64,000 nt of DNA from Diphasiastrum complanatum (Eukaryota > Streptophyta > Lycopodiopsida > Lycopodiales > Lycopodiaceae), in NCBI GenBank assembly GCA_029204225.1, contig CM055111.1:44617815-44681814 (forward strand). Reading direction: 5' to 3'. The stretch's first letter is position 1. Every line of letters starts with the position of its first letter. Positions 1 through 11,194 of the stretch are shown piece by piece. The notes below the pieces were generated by a model. The model did not search any database. It saw nothing but the letters and a program-made list of their open reading frames with translations, and was not told the DNA's origin. Made by a program: the position numbers and the translations under genes.

Positions 1-1025
1 TCTGGGTATCCAAGAGTAGATTGTCGTAGTCTTGCTGCTGGATTGCCTCCATACTGTGGATCTCGATATCCCATCTGGGCATATCGTTGCTGAATCATCC
101 GAGGGTTGAAGTTGCAAAAGGCAGTCTCATGGTCAGGTGAATTACACAGATGGCAAACATTGATTTCCATTCGTTTTTTCAATTGAGGACACTCGTTCAC
201 TGTGTGAATAGAACACCAGACATTTTCCCTGGTAGGAAAAGTCTTTGCAAACTTCTCAGGTTCCTTGTTCGCTTCTCCGTGGAAATTTTCCAATGCTTTG
301 ATCTTCTCATCAAATTGCAACTGCAACTTTTCCATCTGTTTCTGCTGGGTCTTCCCAAGTTTCTCGAACTCATTGAGCATCATTTCTGCAGTAGCATTGG
401 CATTCGTTGATGAAATAGTGGTGGATGTCGTAGTAGTCTGCCCTGCTATATAAGGCAACATACTGACATTCGGCTCATCATCTGAATCTTCATCCTCCTC
501 CCGAATTGCATCGTCCATCGCATTTTGCAAAAGTGCGTACTTATTATGGCGTTTCAGTTCACGTCGGATCCGTTTAGGTAGACCTGACAAAAACCACATA
601 ATCATGGCATTTTCATTAATCAGCTCAGGCTCACATTCAGATCTAAGACGTTTCACCCTTTCGATGTAATCTCGAACCATTTCCCGCTTTCCCATTTTAA
701 TTCTACTTAAAAGTAGGAAAGGGTCTTCCATAAACTTCCGCGGTTTGAACCGTGTGATAAGGGCTCTTTTTACAACCTCCCAATCTGTACGCTCAGTTTC
801 ATCTTGGTTATAGTACCAATCTTGTGCTGCGCCTGTTAAGGCCATAGGAAACAGCTTAAGTTTATCTTGAGGATAAATCTCACCATAGACCTCACAGGAT
901 TCAGCATAGATCTGAAGAAATCGAACTGGATCTGTTAATCCATTATATTTGGGTAGATCCAATCGGGGTGCTCTTCTAACAATAATTGGATTGACCTCCT
1001 GTGGAGCACCTCCAGGGGCAGCCAT
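1..1025 (-). CDS. Ty3/gypsy gag polyprotein, N-terminal part, open at the window edge
   Basis: An uninterrupted frame of 341 codons reads from ATG at 1025 to the left edge, so the protein continues outside the window. It starts MAAPGGAPQEVNPIIVRR, then has the gypsy capsid core with a typical RFLQIYAESCE / AAQDWYYNQDE / MVRDYIERVKRLR pattern, an acidic stretch, a coiled-coil-like segment rich in Gln, Glu and Lys, and a CCHC zinc knuckle CHLCNSPDHETAFC (C-x2-C-x4-H-x4-C) near 120-165. The role is capsid formation and RNA packaging. The ATG follows a 1.2-kb leader and a primer-binding site in the right order. No stop or frameshift is visible, so this copy looks younger than its neighbours. The family call is confident; the subfamily is not determined. 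Confidence 0.88.
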   Translation of the reverse strand, partial: MAAPGGAPQEVNPIIVRRAPRLDLPKYNGLTDPVRFLQIYAESCEVYGEIYPQDKLKLFPMALTGAAQDWYYNQDETERTDWEVVKRALITRFKPRKFMEDPFLLLSRIKMGKREMVRDYIERVKRLRSECEPELINENAMIMWFLSGLPKRIRRELKRHNKYALLQNAMDDAIREEDEDSDDEPNVSMLPYIAGQTTTTSTTISSTNANATAEMMLNEFEKLGKTQQKQMEKLQLQFDEKIKALENFHGEANKEPEKFAKTFPTRENVWCSIHTVNECPQLKKRMEINVCHLCNSPDHETAFCNFNPRMIQQRYAQMGYRDPQYGGNPAARLRQSTLGYP

Positions 1026-1259
1026 TTAGATCAAATTGATAATGTGATTGGATATAGATTTTTCCAAAAACTATCTCAGATTAGATCTGCTAGCTCTATT
1101 CCACTTTTCAAGAATCTAATTCTATATGATGAGAACTAACCAAAATTCGATCAATCAATACTTCTCAAAAATGATAATTCTCTCAGAGTCCAATTCAAAA
1201 TATATCAGATCTGATCCAAATTTTGACAGAGACTTGATCTGGAAAATCAGAAACTAAAA

Positions 1260-1915
1260 ATAGGACTGGCGAAGGTTATCTAGGCGAAGGTTGGCTCGGC
1301 GAAGGTTCAACAGTGCTATTTTGGGATAAAAACTCTCTGAATACTTTTCTGGCAATTTCTTGGAAAATAACCTTCGCCGACGTTCTCAGATGGAAGATCT
1401 GACACAGATAAAACTATGGACAACCGGGCGAAGGTTTTTGACACAAGAAAATATAGTTTTTGTGATCTGGCGAGGGTAAAAATCAAGATTTTTTGTGATC
1501 TGATAGAGATAAATCTTCGCCGAACTCAAAAATAGTATTTTTATATAAATAGAATGTTTTGGAAACTCGGCGAAGGTTCTAGCGAAGGATCAAGAGTAAT
1601 ATTGGTAATTTTGCAAAAAAGTGACTTTTTTGGCAAAAATATGACAATATGACAACTGATCCTCTAGAAACCTTTCTATTTTTGGTATTATTCTTCGCCG
1701 ACCTGGCAGTAGATAGATCTGAATCACATCTAAGCACAGTGAATTGGGCGAAGGTTCTTTTTCTGTATTTTTTAAGATTTTGATAATTTTTGGTGTTTTT
1801 TGGTGGTTTTTCTGATGTTTCTGGAAATCTGCTGGGAATTAATCTTCGCCCTTCAAACTGAAGGTTCTGTAAACAAAACCGAAGGTGTCTGCAACTCGGC
1901 GAAGGTTTCCTGAAA
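1260..1915. repeat. Dispersed GGCGAAGGTT repeats in both orientations, retroelement leader
   Basis: About a dozen copies of GGCGAAGGTT or its complement AACCTTCGCC lie within 650 bp, often followed or preceded by CGGC. Examples are near 1266, 1282, 1298, 1371, 1427, 1513, 1567, 1691, 1747, 1842 and 1896. They sit in the untranslated leader between the PBS and gag of the - strand gypsy element. Because both orientations occur, the leader RNA could fold into several alternative hairpins. The function is unknown. Confidence 0.75.
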
Positions 1916-2216
1916 GAGGGTAAAAAGTTCTGGGCGCTTTTTGCCTCTTTTTGACCAATTTTGGCAGATTTGACCGATTTTTGTTATTTTCTCTCATATC
2001 TCAGATCCAAATGGATCTTAAGATTAGTGATCTGAATAGCTTTCCCTGTTTAATAATCAGAGTAGATTTCAAACAAGCAAATCCACTCAAAATCTAACAA
2101 AATCAATCCCAAACTATCCCTACAATGCAGTTTTAACACTATTCATGCCACGACAAGATGCCTAATGCAAGCTAACCATCAGCCAAACATGCTGCAAACT
2201 GAAAAATTGGCGTAGC

Positions 2217-2234
2217 TCCCCGGCAACGGCGCCC
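2217..2234 (-). other. Primer-binding site, tRNA-Asp type
   Basis: On the - strand this reads GGGCGCCGTTGCCGGGGA, matching the plant tRNA-Asp type PBS (usually TGGCGCCGTTGCCGGGGA) apart from one base at the 5' end. It lies four bases inside the LTR end, in the correct order LTR, PBS, leader, gag. Confidence 0.8.
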
Positions 2235-2238
2235 AAAT

Positions 2239-2940
2239 TGTAGTGGGTTTCTTTCCTTGCCTAACCTGAATCCAAAATCTAGTCAATCTAGCATCAAAGA
2301 GACGGAGTTAGTTGTCACGCGGAGGTTCGTTCCCATGAGAGCGATAGTATAGTTCAGATTTCAACATGAATGGAGGATCTAACACTAACATCCATTAACA
2401 CTAAGCATTAACACTATATCCATTAACCCTACTTCCATTAACCCTAAATCCACAACAATGATAGAAACTTACTCTTCTCTCTCTCCCTTTCTCTCTCACA
2501 AAAAGCATAAGAAATAGCAATCCCAATAATGATCAAATCCAACAATTAGCAAATACAAAGGAAGCATGAGAAATGGAGGAAAAGAGAGGAAGAGCAAGGA
2601 CATTCATCAATCCATTTCTAAAGAGAACCAATCTGCTTTATCGAAATGAGGAAATGAACATGAGGAGCAACTCGAGTTGGTCCCTTTTTATAGTAGAGAG
2701 GAGGACCCTGGCCTCTGAATCCTATTGGTCCAGTCTTGCCTCTCTTTTTATTCAAATTTAAAAAAGTGTGGGAACCATCAAAATTGGAGGGAAACCCAAC
2801 TTTATTCACTAACTTGACATTTAGGCCCTGCGACATTAAAAGTCCCGCAAAAAGGCCTAAAGTCCTTTTATTAACATTCTAATTAATCAAATAACTATGT
2901 GATCATCGGGTTGGACTTACACACACAGGGTGCCAAATCC
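2239..2940 (-). repeat. 5' LTR of the gypsy element (outer boundary uncertain)
   Basis: The inner edge is clear: the - strand ends CCCACTACA just before the PBS. The outer edge near 2940 is an estimate, because the partner LTR is outside the window and I cannot match a target-site duplication. The segment contains a CT-rich tract (2473-2500), a run of short CATTAAC-type repeats (2390-2455) and a strong TATA box, as expected for an LTR promoter. Confidence 0.6.
2684..2693 (-). promoter_or_regulatory. TATA box of the gypsy LTR
   Basis: The - strand reads CTATAAAAAG in a G/C-richer context. It lies about 450 bp upstream of the PBS within the LTR. Transcription would start roughly 25-35 bp downstream, around 2655. 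Confidence 0.55.
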
Positions 2941-3803
2941 CTCTCACTTATTAACTAGGGTTAGGGTTGCCTTGGGATCCGCAAACCCTCCAACAAGTTG
3001 CTACTCCAATTCCTCTCAAAAGTTGTTGTGTAGTCCTATGAGAGGACTCTCAATGAAATGCATTGTAGCTTGGGGGTGCACACTGTATACTTCTCCCACC
3101 AAGACACTAGCCTCAACTAACCCTCTCTATCCTATGTCACAGTCCTTTGAAATGTGAGGCACTCTTTCCAAAAAATAATTTGCTTATCATTGCAGGCATG
3201 TTGCTTTGCAACATCCAGTATAAGCTATTGGAGGTACTCAAACCACCCATCCTCAAGCTCATGGTCGTGGAACTACCGAGGACCAAATTTTTTCCATAGA
3301 GGATGCAACACATGGGCAGTTGCATGTAAAGTCTTGTGAAACCAGTATTATCTATCTTCTCATTGGGCCTTTATCTCCTGAATCCTGCGAATCAAGAAAT
3401 AGGTAATACTGATTAAAAGTTAGTGTCAAGTGAATGTCGTCGGTTGACAAAGTTCAAAGTTGAGATCAAATATCCTAAAGTGGAGAACGAAATTAGAATC
3501 TAGATTCAATTTGGACAACAAGATATTGAGATTTGAAGATTCATGAATTCATAGTGAGAAATTAGAATTGAGATAATAGATTCAAGAAATACCTTGCAGA
3601 ACTGAGCTATTGTAGCAGTCAAGTTGCTCACAAATGATCATATTGCAACAAACGAAATTAAAAAAAACATTTATTCACTACACTGTATAGACTAAATCGC
3701 AATCACACAAATTGTGGTCCAAATTTTACCTGTTGTTGGAGGAATGATCTCTTTCAAAATGGCTCTTGGTCTGCGAATCTACTCTTTATGTCAACATACT
3801 TCA
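2941..3803. other. No gene seen
   Basis: Moderately AT-rich sequence with only short chance frames. It lies between the gypsy LTR and the copia RT remnant and may be decayed copia sequence, but no conserved motif is visible. Confidence 0.4.
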
Positions 3804-4753
3804 GATTTTATCATCATTATTTTGCTTTATGTTGATGATATTATTGTTACGGGAAGTAATGAGCAGCAGATTGATGCTTAATACTTGATTTTGGTACGGT
3901 TTTTGAAACCTCAAATGTAGGCCTATTGCACTTTTATCTTGGTCTTGAATTTGTACAAGAAGGGGTTGGAATTTTCATCTCTCAAGAACGCTACATTGGG
4001 CAGATTTTGAAGCGGTTCAAGATGGAAGATTGCAAGCCAGTTGCTACACCTATGGAGACAGGCGTGAAATTAGGTAGTCAAGGTGATGTTGAACCATTTG
4101 ATACTACTTAATATTGTCAAGCTATTGGCTGTCTCATTTACCTATGTAATTCAAGACCGGACATTTCTTATAGTGTCTCACTCATGAGTCAATTCATGCA
4201 TGCCCCGATGACATCACATTGGAAAGTGTTGAAGAGGATCTTTCGATATCTTCAAGGAACAAGAAGTCATGGACTGGTTTATCCTGCTTGTGATGATGCA
4301 TGTTTGGTTGGTTTTAATGACTCGGATTGGGGTGGAGATCAAGACACTAGACGCTCTACAAGTGGACATTGCTTTTTCTATGGAAATTCTGCAATTTCTT
4401 GGTCAAGTAAAAAGCAGCCCACTGTTGTTACTTCTTCTATTGAGGCAGAATATAGAGCGATATTTTCAGCCACAATGGAGTGTTTATGGCTGAGAAGACT
4501 ACTTGTTGACATGAAGTTTGGCGAGCCCTTAGCCACTCTTATCTTGAGTGATAGTCAAAGTGCTATTGCCATTGCATGGAATCCTGTTTTTCATGCGAGG
4601 ACGAAGCACATCGAGATCCATTATCACTTTGTTCGGGAGAGACTTCATGATGGAGACATTTTACTTGAGTATTGTCCTACAAAGGATAATATTATGGACC
4701 TCTCACTAAGGCGTTGCCTAGAGAGAAATTTGAAGCTTTATGCAGAGCTTTAA
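3804..4753 (+). pseudogene. Ty1/copia reverse transcriptase and RNase H remnant
   Basis: The frame starting at 3804 gives a hydrophobic stretch and the catalytic YVDD at 3828-3839, then stops after DIIVTGSNEQQIDA. The reading continues in other frames with copia hallmarks: FYLGLEF, IGQILKRFKMEDCKPVATPM, SRPDISYSV, then the intact RNase H segment DSDWGGDQDTRRSTSGHCFF, SSIEAEYRA, KHIEIHYHFVRE. There is an in-frame TAA near 4111 and at least one frameshift near 3910. Integrase and gag are missing upstream, so this is a dead 5'-truncated copy. Confidence 0.9.
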
Positions 4754-4813
4754 ATTTAAGACTACATGGTGGCTTTGTTACATAGTGAAGATTTCATTTT
4801 ATGCATTGTCATT

Positions 4814-4945
4814 TAAGGAGGGTATTAGAAATAAATGACTATGCTAGAGTTAATCCATAGGTTACTTTGACCCAAAAGGTCGAGATTTGTGTAACCATGG
4901 GTATTTAGTTATTTAGGCCATGTTAAGTTTGTCTTAACTTCAGTT
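4814..4945 (+). repeat. Copia polypurine tract and truncated 3' LTR
   Basis: A purine tract AAGGAGGG at 4815-4822 follows the copia RNase H by about 60 bp and precedes sequence beginning TATTAGAAATAAATG. That arrangement fits PPT plus 3' LTR. The LTR is cut after about 120 bp, where hAT copy 1 begins. No partner LTR is visible. Confidence 0.5.
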
Positions 4946-6157
4946 GGACCCAATTTTCTGAAGGGCTTAGAGTCGGTGATGGCAAATGGAAGGTTCAGCT
5001 CATAAATCAAACTGGCCACGGCCTGTGTTGCCTCTCCGTCGATGTGCGGCTCATGGGCGCCGCGAATGGTCTGTTGCCTAAGAAATCTCCCTGCAGGGCG
5101 ACGGGTAGTGGACCTCCAGCATGGTGCACCAAATGAAATGGGAATGGATGATGACGCGGCATGCTGGGCACTAGTGGATGCATTGGCTTTAGACGTGGAA
5201 AGGGATGCAACGACAAGGATGGGTGCAGCAGCATACATGGGATGCACTGGAGGGGCAACATCAGGAATGGGATACGGAAACTGCTGGCTAGGGACGTCAT
5301 TTGGATGGGAAGGGAAGGAGGAAGGGATCTCCTCATCATCCTCGAAGGCCTCGTCACCAGCATCCTGGGCCTGCTCGGGTGGCAGAGAGCCCATGAGGAA
5401 ATCATAAACTGGTCACGTGCGAGCAATAGGAGATGGCGGTGGAACCGTAATGGCAACTGGCAGGCAACAACTCGGGGTCAGCCACATAAGGAGCGGTGCA
5501 TAACCTGATAACACCCACCGAAATGGTATTCTCCCCAGCTAGAAGATGTGGCCCGTAGGTGTCTAGTAGTCGCTGCCTGACGAGGACGGACATGGTGGCA
5601 CAAGGGCAGCATTTATGGAGGCACCATTTTTTGCGCGTGCACCGAGCAGGTGTCCTTTAAGGCAAGTGAGGGTGGCAATGAACTTGACTAGGCAATACCG
5701 GCAACGCACGACCTTTGCATCGGTCTTGTTGGTCTTGTTAGCAACTCGCCTGACAACGTCCACCTCGTCCCGCAGATCGGCAAGAACAAATAACACCATT
5801 GCAATGGAATTAACTAGCCAAAAAAAGCAGAGGAAGCGAAAGCTGGAAAAAAAACAGCAGGGTTTAGTTTTAGAGACGCTGAAAATGGGCGAAGGCAGCA
5901 AAGGCAGGGCGAGGCAAAACAGACGTAAGGCAGGCCGGGGTAAATCACACGTTCTGTGGGCGAAGGCAGGGCGCAATGAGGGCGTGGACAGCAGCGATGG
6001 CAGTGCAAAAAACGTTGATAGAGATGAAGTGAGGGGGTGGGATTAGGTTAGAAAAAAAATATATTGAATATTAAATTATATTAATATATTATGGTACCGC
6101 AGTACCAATATGGATCCGCGGTACCGGGATCCGCGGTACCCGGTACCGCTGGATCTA

Positions 6158-6158
<1 letters not shown>
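4946..6158 (-). mobile_element. hAT-like DNA transposon, copy 1, truncated
   Basis: This is the N-terminal half of the same element seen complete at 36796-49073, on the - strand. The order is palindromic end (6091-6158), TA-rich spacer, start of the transposase with a BED-type finger (CRYC then KGH, about 5640-5710), a block matching VRQRLLDTYG (5540-5590), and the start of the DUF659 region with FGAPCWRS and VASLIYELNLPFAIT (about 4960-5130). Frames change near 5590 and 5400. The proline-rich linker is shorter than in copy 2. The element is cut near 4946, so catalytic and dimerisation domains are absent. It cannot be autonomous. Confidence 0.82.
6091..6158. repeat. Palindromic terminal region of hAT copy 1
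   Basis: Clustered six-base palindromes GGTACC, CCGCGG and GGATCC are arranged as repeated GGTACCGCGGATCC-like units. The reverse complement begins CATAGATCCAGCGGTACC, close to the left end of copy 2 (CATAGATCCAGCAGTACC). These are probably subterminal transposase-binding repeats (inference). Confidence 0.7.
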
Positions 6159-6192
<34 letters not shown>

Positions 6193-6215
6193 TATATAGA
6201 TATATAGATATAGAT
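6159..6215. repeat. TA-rich microsatellite
   Basis: A run of TA dinucleotides followed by GATATATA units, directly at the outer end of hAT copy 1. Confidence 0.9.
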
Positions 6216-6239
6216 CGTTTGATATACTCAGGGGCGCCT

Positions 6240-9200
6240 GTTGGGAGGTCAAAGATAATGATGCCAAATGAGCCCAAAAGATGAGCTGCCTATGAGTACC
6301 AAGAAGAATGGAAACCGTACATATGGAGCTACATTGAAGAGGTGATCGCCATGTATGTATCTATTAGGAGGAAATGACAAGGCTCTTTGGATATAGACAA
6401 TGAGTTGAAAAAGGGCATCACTAGTAACGGCTGAATTGCAAACTCAGTCGTGATGATTTGATGTGGAACGGAGAGAGCATGGTAGTCTGTAGTCGTGATA
6501 TACTAGCCCAATCAGAGGACGTAAGGCCTATACACAAAGCCTCAGCTGAATAGTGTCATAATGTCAAAAAGGTGACACTTATTGGGAACATCATGAATGT
6601 ATCTCTTAAAGCATAATCTCTCTAACTGGACCAAGGAGGCATGGCTCTTCTCTAGTTCGAGCCAGCGCTGCATGTCTCATATTTACAAAAGGGTCACCAA
6701 AAAGCACCCCTAAATAGGTATAGGATGAAACCATCTCTAAAGGCTGACCATCAAAGATAAACTTTTGTCTCTGCATGAAGGTCCTAGAAGTATTGAGGGC
6801 CATGATTTTGGTCTTCAAGATGGCCACTTGTAATCCTCATCTAACACAAAAAACATTTAAACTGTTCATATGTCTCTAAAGCCCCTCTCTAATTGGTGAT
6901 AATAGAGCGACATCATTGGCATATAACAAGATGGCCATCAGTCTATCGCCAAGGCTACAACCTAGTCCACCACTACGGCCAATAACCTCCTCGAGCTCAT
7001 CAATATGTAGCCCAAATAGAGTAGTGAAAGGGAACAACCCTGTTTCACTCCAACAATACTCAACATTGGATTTGAAATGCATGACTCACTCCGGAAACAA
7101 CTCCAAACTCTCTCATATAGGGCCATCACTGCCAATATTGTATCTGTGGAAGGGCCTAACTCCCACAACCCTCTGAATGAGTAAGGGTCGTGGGACTGAG
7201 TCAAAGGCTTTTCTGAAATCTACAAAACAACAATAAACTTGCTCTCGTCTATGCTTGGCCTACTCAATGATAGAACAAAGTGTGGTGATATGATTAGTAG
7301 TGGAGTAGTGAGCTCTGAAAATTGCTTGACCAAAGCATACAGTCTCCCGGTCTTTGCCTATGTACTCATTGCAGACTGAAGGATGGTGCCATTGAGTTTT
7401 GTAATGACGTGCCCAATCACGATGGTGCAATAGTTATCAAGTCTTATGGGATCACCACTCTTGTGGATGGGATGGATGATATTGATGCACCAAGGGGGAG
7501 GAAAACCAGTAATGACTGCATAGTTAAGGAGATCGACAAGTATGGGTACAAGTGTATCAGGAGCTTAGATCCAGATCCTCAAGATCACGTGTAGTATGCA
7601 TGATGCATTCTCTTCTTCTTTACAGTTGCAAGGACCATATCAAGCGTAAAGAGAAATTTTGGAGGGTCGTGGGGTAATGTTAATGGAAGCATCGGTAGGG
7701 ATAGTCTACAAGGTGGTGGCATTGTAAATCCAAGTACAATGATCCATGAATGACGGAGGTGGGCAACAAGGAGTGAATCTACACCAAAAGGCACGTGTGG
7801 ATGAATTGAAGAGAAGCTTGATGAGCCTTTGACCTTCATTTGACTCATAGGTGCACTTTTTATTGTGACCAACATGATGACAAATGCGACGGGCATCATG
7901 AAGGAAGTGAGATGAGTAGTATTGTGCATGTATACACGATAATATGACGAATGTAACTCGAATCCTACCAGAAAACCTTGTTTTGTATTTTCATCGAGTT
8001 TCTTTCTTAGCTTATCTGGTATGTGCATATACACTAAATGTCATACCAAAGGTTGTTTAGCTTATCGAGGTGGGATGAGATCGATGAGATGGGAAAGCTA
8101 GAGAGGCAACCATGTGTTAAGCAATGGCGAGGAAAGCCTCTTGAGATTCAAGAGGTATATCATGAGGAGAATCATGGAGTAAGGTCATAAGAGATTCTTG
8201 GTACAAGAGAACGAAAGTCCTATCAAAAGTGTATTTTGGTGCACGAATAGGACTAGAAGAAGAAGAGTGTGAAAAAGGTGGGATGATGCGGCCAAGATGG
8301 AAAGAGAGAAATGAGTCTTCTAAAAGGACGGTGGCGGAGATACAGAACTTTGAGATTAAAGGCATGAAAGAGAGTGATCCCATGAGATAATCTACGACAC
8401 TATGATGATGGCAAGTGATCCGGCCAACCGACTAAGCCTTATAAAATGGCTAGTGCGTGGGCACCTTCAAATTGAAGTAAATGCTCATTGTGAGCAGTGA
8501 CCGGTCCAAGACATCAATAGAAGTCTTGGTAACTTCCACATCCACTGTGTCAATAGACTATATACATAACTGATTAGAAACACCATGAAACTCTATCGGG
8601 CGTGAGACAGTCCTTGCATTAAAATTGCCAGTCATTTGAATATCGGATGGTATCAAGTGTTAAATCAACATATGAAAAATTTGCATCCATATCAGAAGAA
8701 GATGTCATAGGGGGAAAATAACATACTGCTATAAAGATATCCCTGTCTAGATCAATACCATGTCCACCAAGGCGAATCCAGAGATAGCGTGCATGGATAT
8801 CATGACCAATGAGCTTAATAATATGCTAAAGAGTCTCTCTACAAACAGGCCACCCCCTTGAGCCTCTGCCACTCACTCATTGTCCTATATGCTAAGTATC
8901 ATTGAAAACCTGGAAAATTCGGTAAGCCTTTGTCACTGCTCTCATGTGTCTTAGTGAATAGCAATATAGCACCTTGTGAAATAAATCAATTAGGTGACCA
9001 ACTATGGAAGACAAATGAATCCCGTTACAATTTCAAAATCCAATACTCAAGAAGTGTGGAAGGGGCCCTTGGGCACTTCCATGCCCGAAAACCCCAATCA
9101 CCTATTTCTTATTGATATATCTCACTTGTCCATCCCTATAATTGGCAATCCATCCTGAATCACTGAGCAACCTGAAAAGCTTTTCTCTTCTCTTCAACTT

Positions 9201-9749
9201 GCATTAATGTAGGGTAATTGTCTAGAAAAATATTTGTTTTATTTAATTTGGCTTCGAAACATAATATAGATCTTCGTTCTTCTAGTGATGTAAAGTAGAT
9301 GATAAGAGTGGCATTATCATTATTTGTTCTCTGGGCACGATCCATCCCTTTCTTATGATGACCTAATGTGGTGTCCAAGAAGCGACTAGCCTCTTGTATT
9401 GCATCTTAGGTATCGGGAATACGTCCTACTCATACATTACGTGCCCCCACCTCGGTCTCTCCTTCAAGAGAGTAGCAGCAATAATATTAGTCGTAGATAA
9501 AGTTTTACTGTCATCTTTCGTGAGTGGCAATGCCCAAGTTTTAGTGGCTTCTTTATGTTGGACCAATTCTTGTTCAAGCTCTTGGATCTTTGTGGAGGTA
9601 TGTATCCGTGTCTGTTGCAAATCCCATAATTTGCTGAGTTCCTCTTGCAAAGCAGTAATCTAGGCACCCACTTGAGATTTTTCTTCCAGCAATGATTTGA
9701 CATTCTCTTTTAGCTGCAGCATTTCCTTCTTCATGACCTGGAACTCCAT
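6240..9749 (-). pseudogene. L1-like LINE retrotransposon, decayed (ORF1, endonuclease, reverse transcriptase)
   Basis: Read on the - strand from 9749 downward: a coiled-coil ORF1-like start (MEFQVMKKEMLQLKENVK) with a stop after about 35 codons; an ORF1 segment with TSLEERRSILCFEAKLN and IFLDNYPTLMQVEEKRK (9165-9330); APE-type endonuclease pieces such as RYLWIRLGGHGID, FIAVCYFPP and SVVDYLM (about 8390-8800); a linker with HVGHNKKCTYESNEGQ; and RT blocks IHKSGDPIRLDNY, CCFVDFRKAFDSV, VGVKQGC and LLYANDVALLS (6880-7560). The active-site A/YxDD appears as YAND, a substitution. Many stops and shifts show an old copy. The 3' end near 6240 is approximate; no poly(A) tail is clear. Confidence 0.82.
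7945..8075 (-). pseudogene. Copia integrase C-terminal fragment inside the LINE
   Basis: The - strand reads HIPDKLRKKLDENTKQGF then LVGFELHSSYYRVYMHN, the copia segment that follows the integrase core. LINE linker sequence resumes on the low-coordinate side, and LINE endonuclease sequence lies on the high-coordinate side. It is too short for a full element, so it is either a filler sequence captured during repair or an internally deleted insertion. Confidence 0.7.
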
Positions 9750-9871
9750 GCTGCATCTTTCAACTGTTGCTCAGGCAGTGAAGCTGCCTGAGCAGCAACT
9801 TGAACAGGCAACAATGGGGAGTGAGGCTCCCCCTTCCTCCTTTTCTGGCCATGACAATCAGCAAGGAAGAT

Positions 9872-9875
<4 letters not shown>

Positions 9876-9911
<36 letters not shown>
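9876..9911. repeat. (GA)n microsatellite, 36 bp
   Basis: A perfect GA dinucleotide run upstream of the LINE start. Frames through it give poly-Ser-Leu or poly-Arg-Glu and are not genes. Confidence 0.95.
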
Positions 9912-9914
<3 letters not shown>

Positions 9915-11194
9915 ATCAACGTTTTTTCCAAGACAAAAGATTACACGTCAAGTATGTGGTGCAAATACGAGTCTGTGAAACGTCTCCAATAACAGTAAAT
10001 AAAAACATATAGGAAGTATAACTACTAATAACAAGATGGATATGGAACAAGAATAGTTGACTGCAGATTTAACTACGATGGTAATGGTATACATATGTAT
10101 ATGCTCATCAATTCCTGCTGCCACGGTGGAGAGATTGACAAGCAGTATGAAGAGCCAGTGGTTCATGTAGACGTGCGTGGGCAACACGGAGGTCCTAACT
10201 ACCTTATAAATGGAATATTCAGGGATTATATCATGAATTATCCACGTATCAAACTTGGACATTAGAGCTTGATTTTACTGTTGAATTGTTGGTCTCAAGC
10301 TCCGATCTTGATGTCGGTTGCTGTAGCGTGGTCATTTAAGCATTGGATCAGTTGTAACTTGATCATAACTAGGTTCTATCTTTCTTTGGGAGTATTTTGT
10401 AAGAGAGTTCAAGTTCAATCTTTTGAGTGCTTACGACACCAAAAGACATCTTTGTTCCTCAAAGACATTGTTTGATGTTTCTTAGTCATAGTGTGAAAAT
10501 TTGCCTAAGGCATCTGGTTCATGGTAAGAAAGAATCGTGATTTGGAGCCTTCTGAACCATTTCAAATATCTTCTTCTGAAAGAATCCATTTCTCCCGAAT
10601 TTCATTCAGGATTCTGAAAAACGTTTGGTGTTTCTTCTACCTGTTTCACAATAGGACACTCTGAACTTTCAAAAACATTTTGAATCGATTAAAGTCAACT
10701 TGTGAGTATTGTCTGACCTTGCTTGGTCATATTGCAGTAATTTCAAGCAACATTGATTTCTGGCATAATTAGTGCATAAGAGTCAATTGTTTTTTACCTT
10801 ATTGGGTTAAGAGGCTACACTCTTGGATAATAATCAGTTTGTAGAATGCATCAATCTGGAACTCAACAACCAGAGAATGTGTAGGACGACAAAGGTACCT
10901 GTAGCATGCCAAATCTAGAAAGCCTTATCTTTGACTTCACTCTTGGTCAGACATGTAAATGACAAAATGTTGGAATGAACAAGATATCCAGGTGGCTTTT
11001 CTGTTCTTCTTCCTTTTTTTCTTTTTTTTTGGGGGGAGGGGGGGGTGGTCAGAGATGCAACAATTTCCTCCAAAAGATGTAGTTGTGATTGAAATTTGTG
11101 AAAAATGTAAGAGAGTTCTTTCCTTAAGTATCAAATCATACATAGTGCTAGCTAGTATCACAACTCATTGTGATTGATCTGTGTTTGATGTCAG
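9912..11194. other. Probable DRP2 intron, no exon seen
   Basis: AT-rich sequence with no frame matching dynamin GTPase, middle or PH sequence. It ends in an acceptor-like TTTGATGTCAG just before the first recognisable PH exon. A T-run then G-run at 11015-11047 is low-complexity. Confidence 0.5.

Noticed and set aside
2380-2460. Telomere-like CCCTAAA words
   Set aside because: Only one exact unit, surrounded by CATTAACAC variants inside an LTR; not a telomeric array.
5007-5508. Several + and - strand frames overlapping hAT copy 1
   Set aside because: GC-rich shadow frames of the degraded transposase; only the - strand phases matching copy 2 are meaningful.
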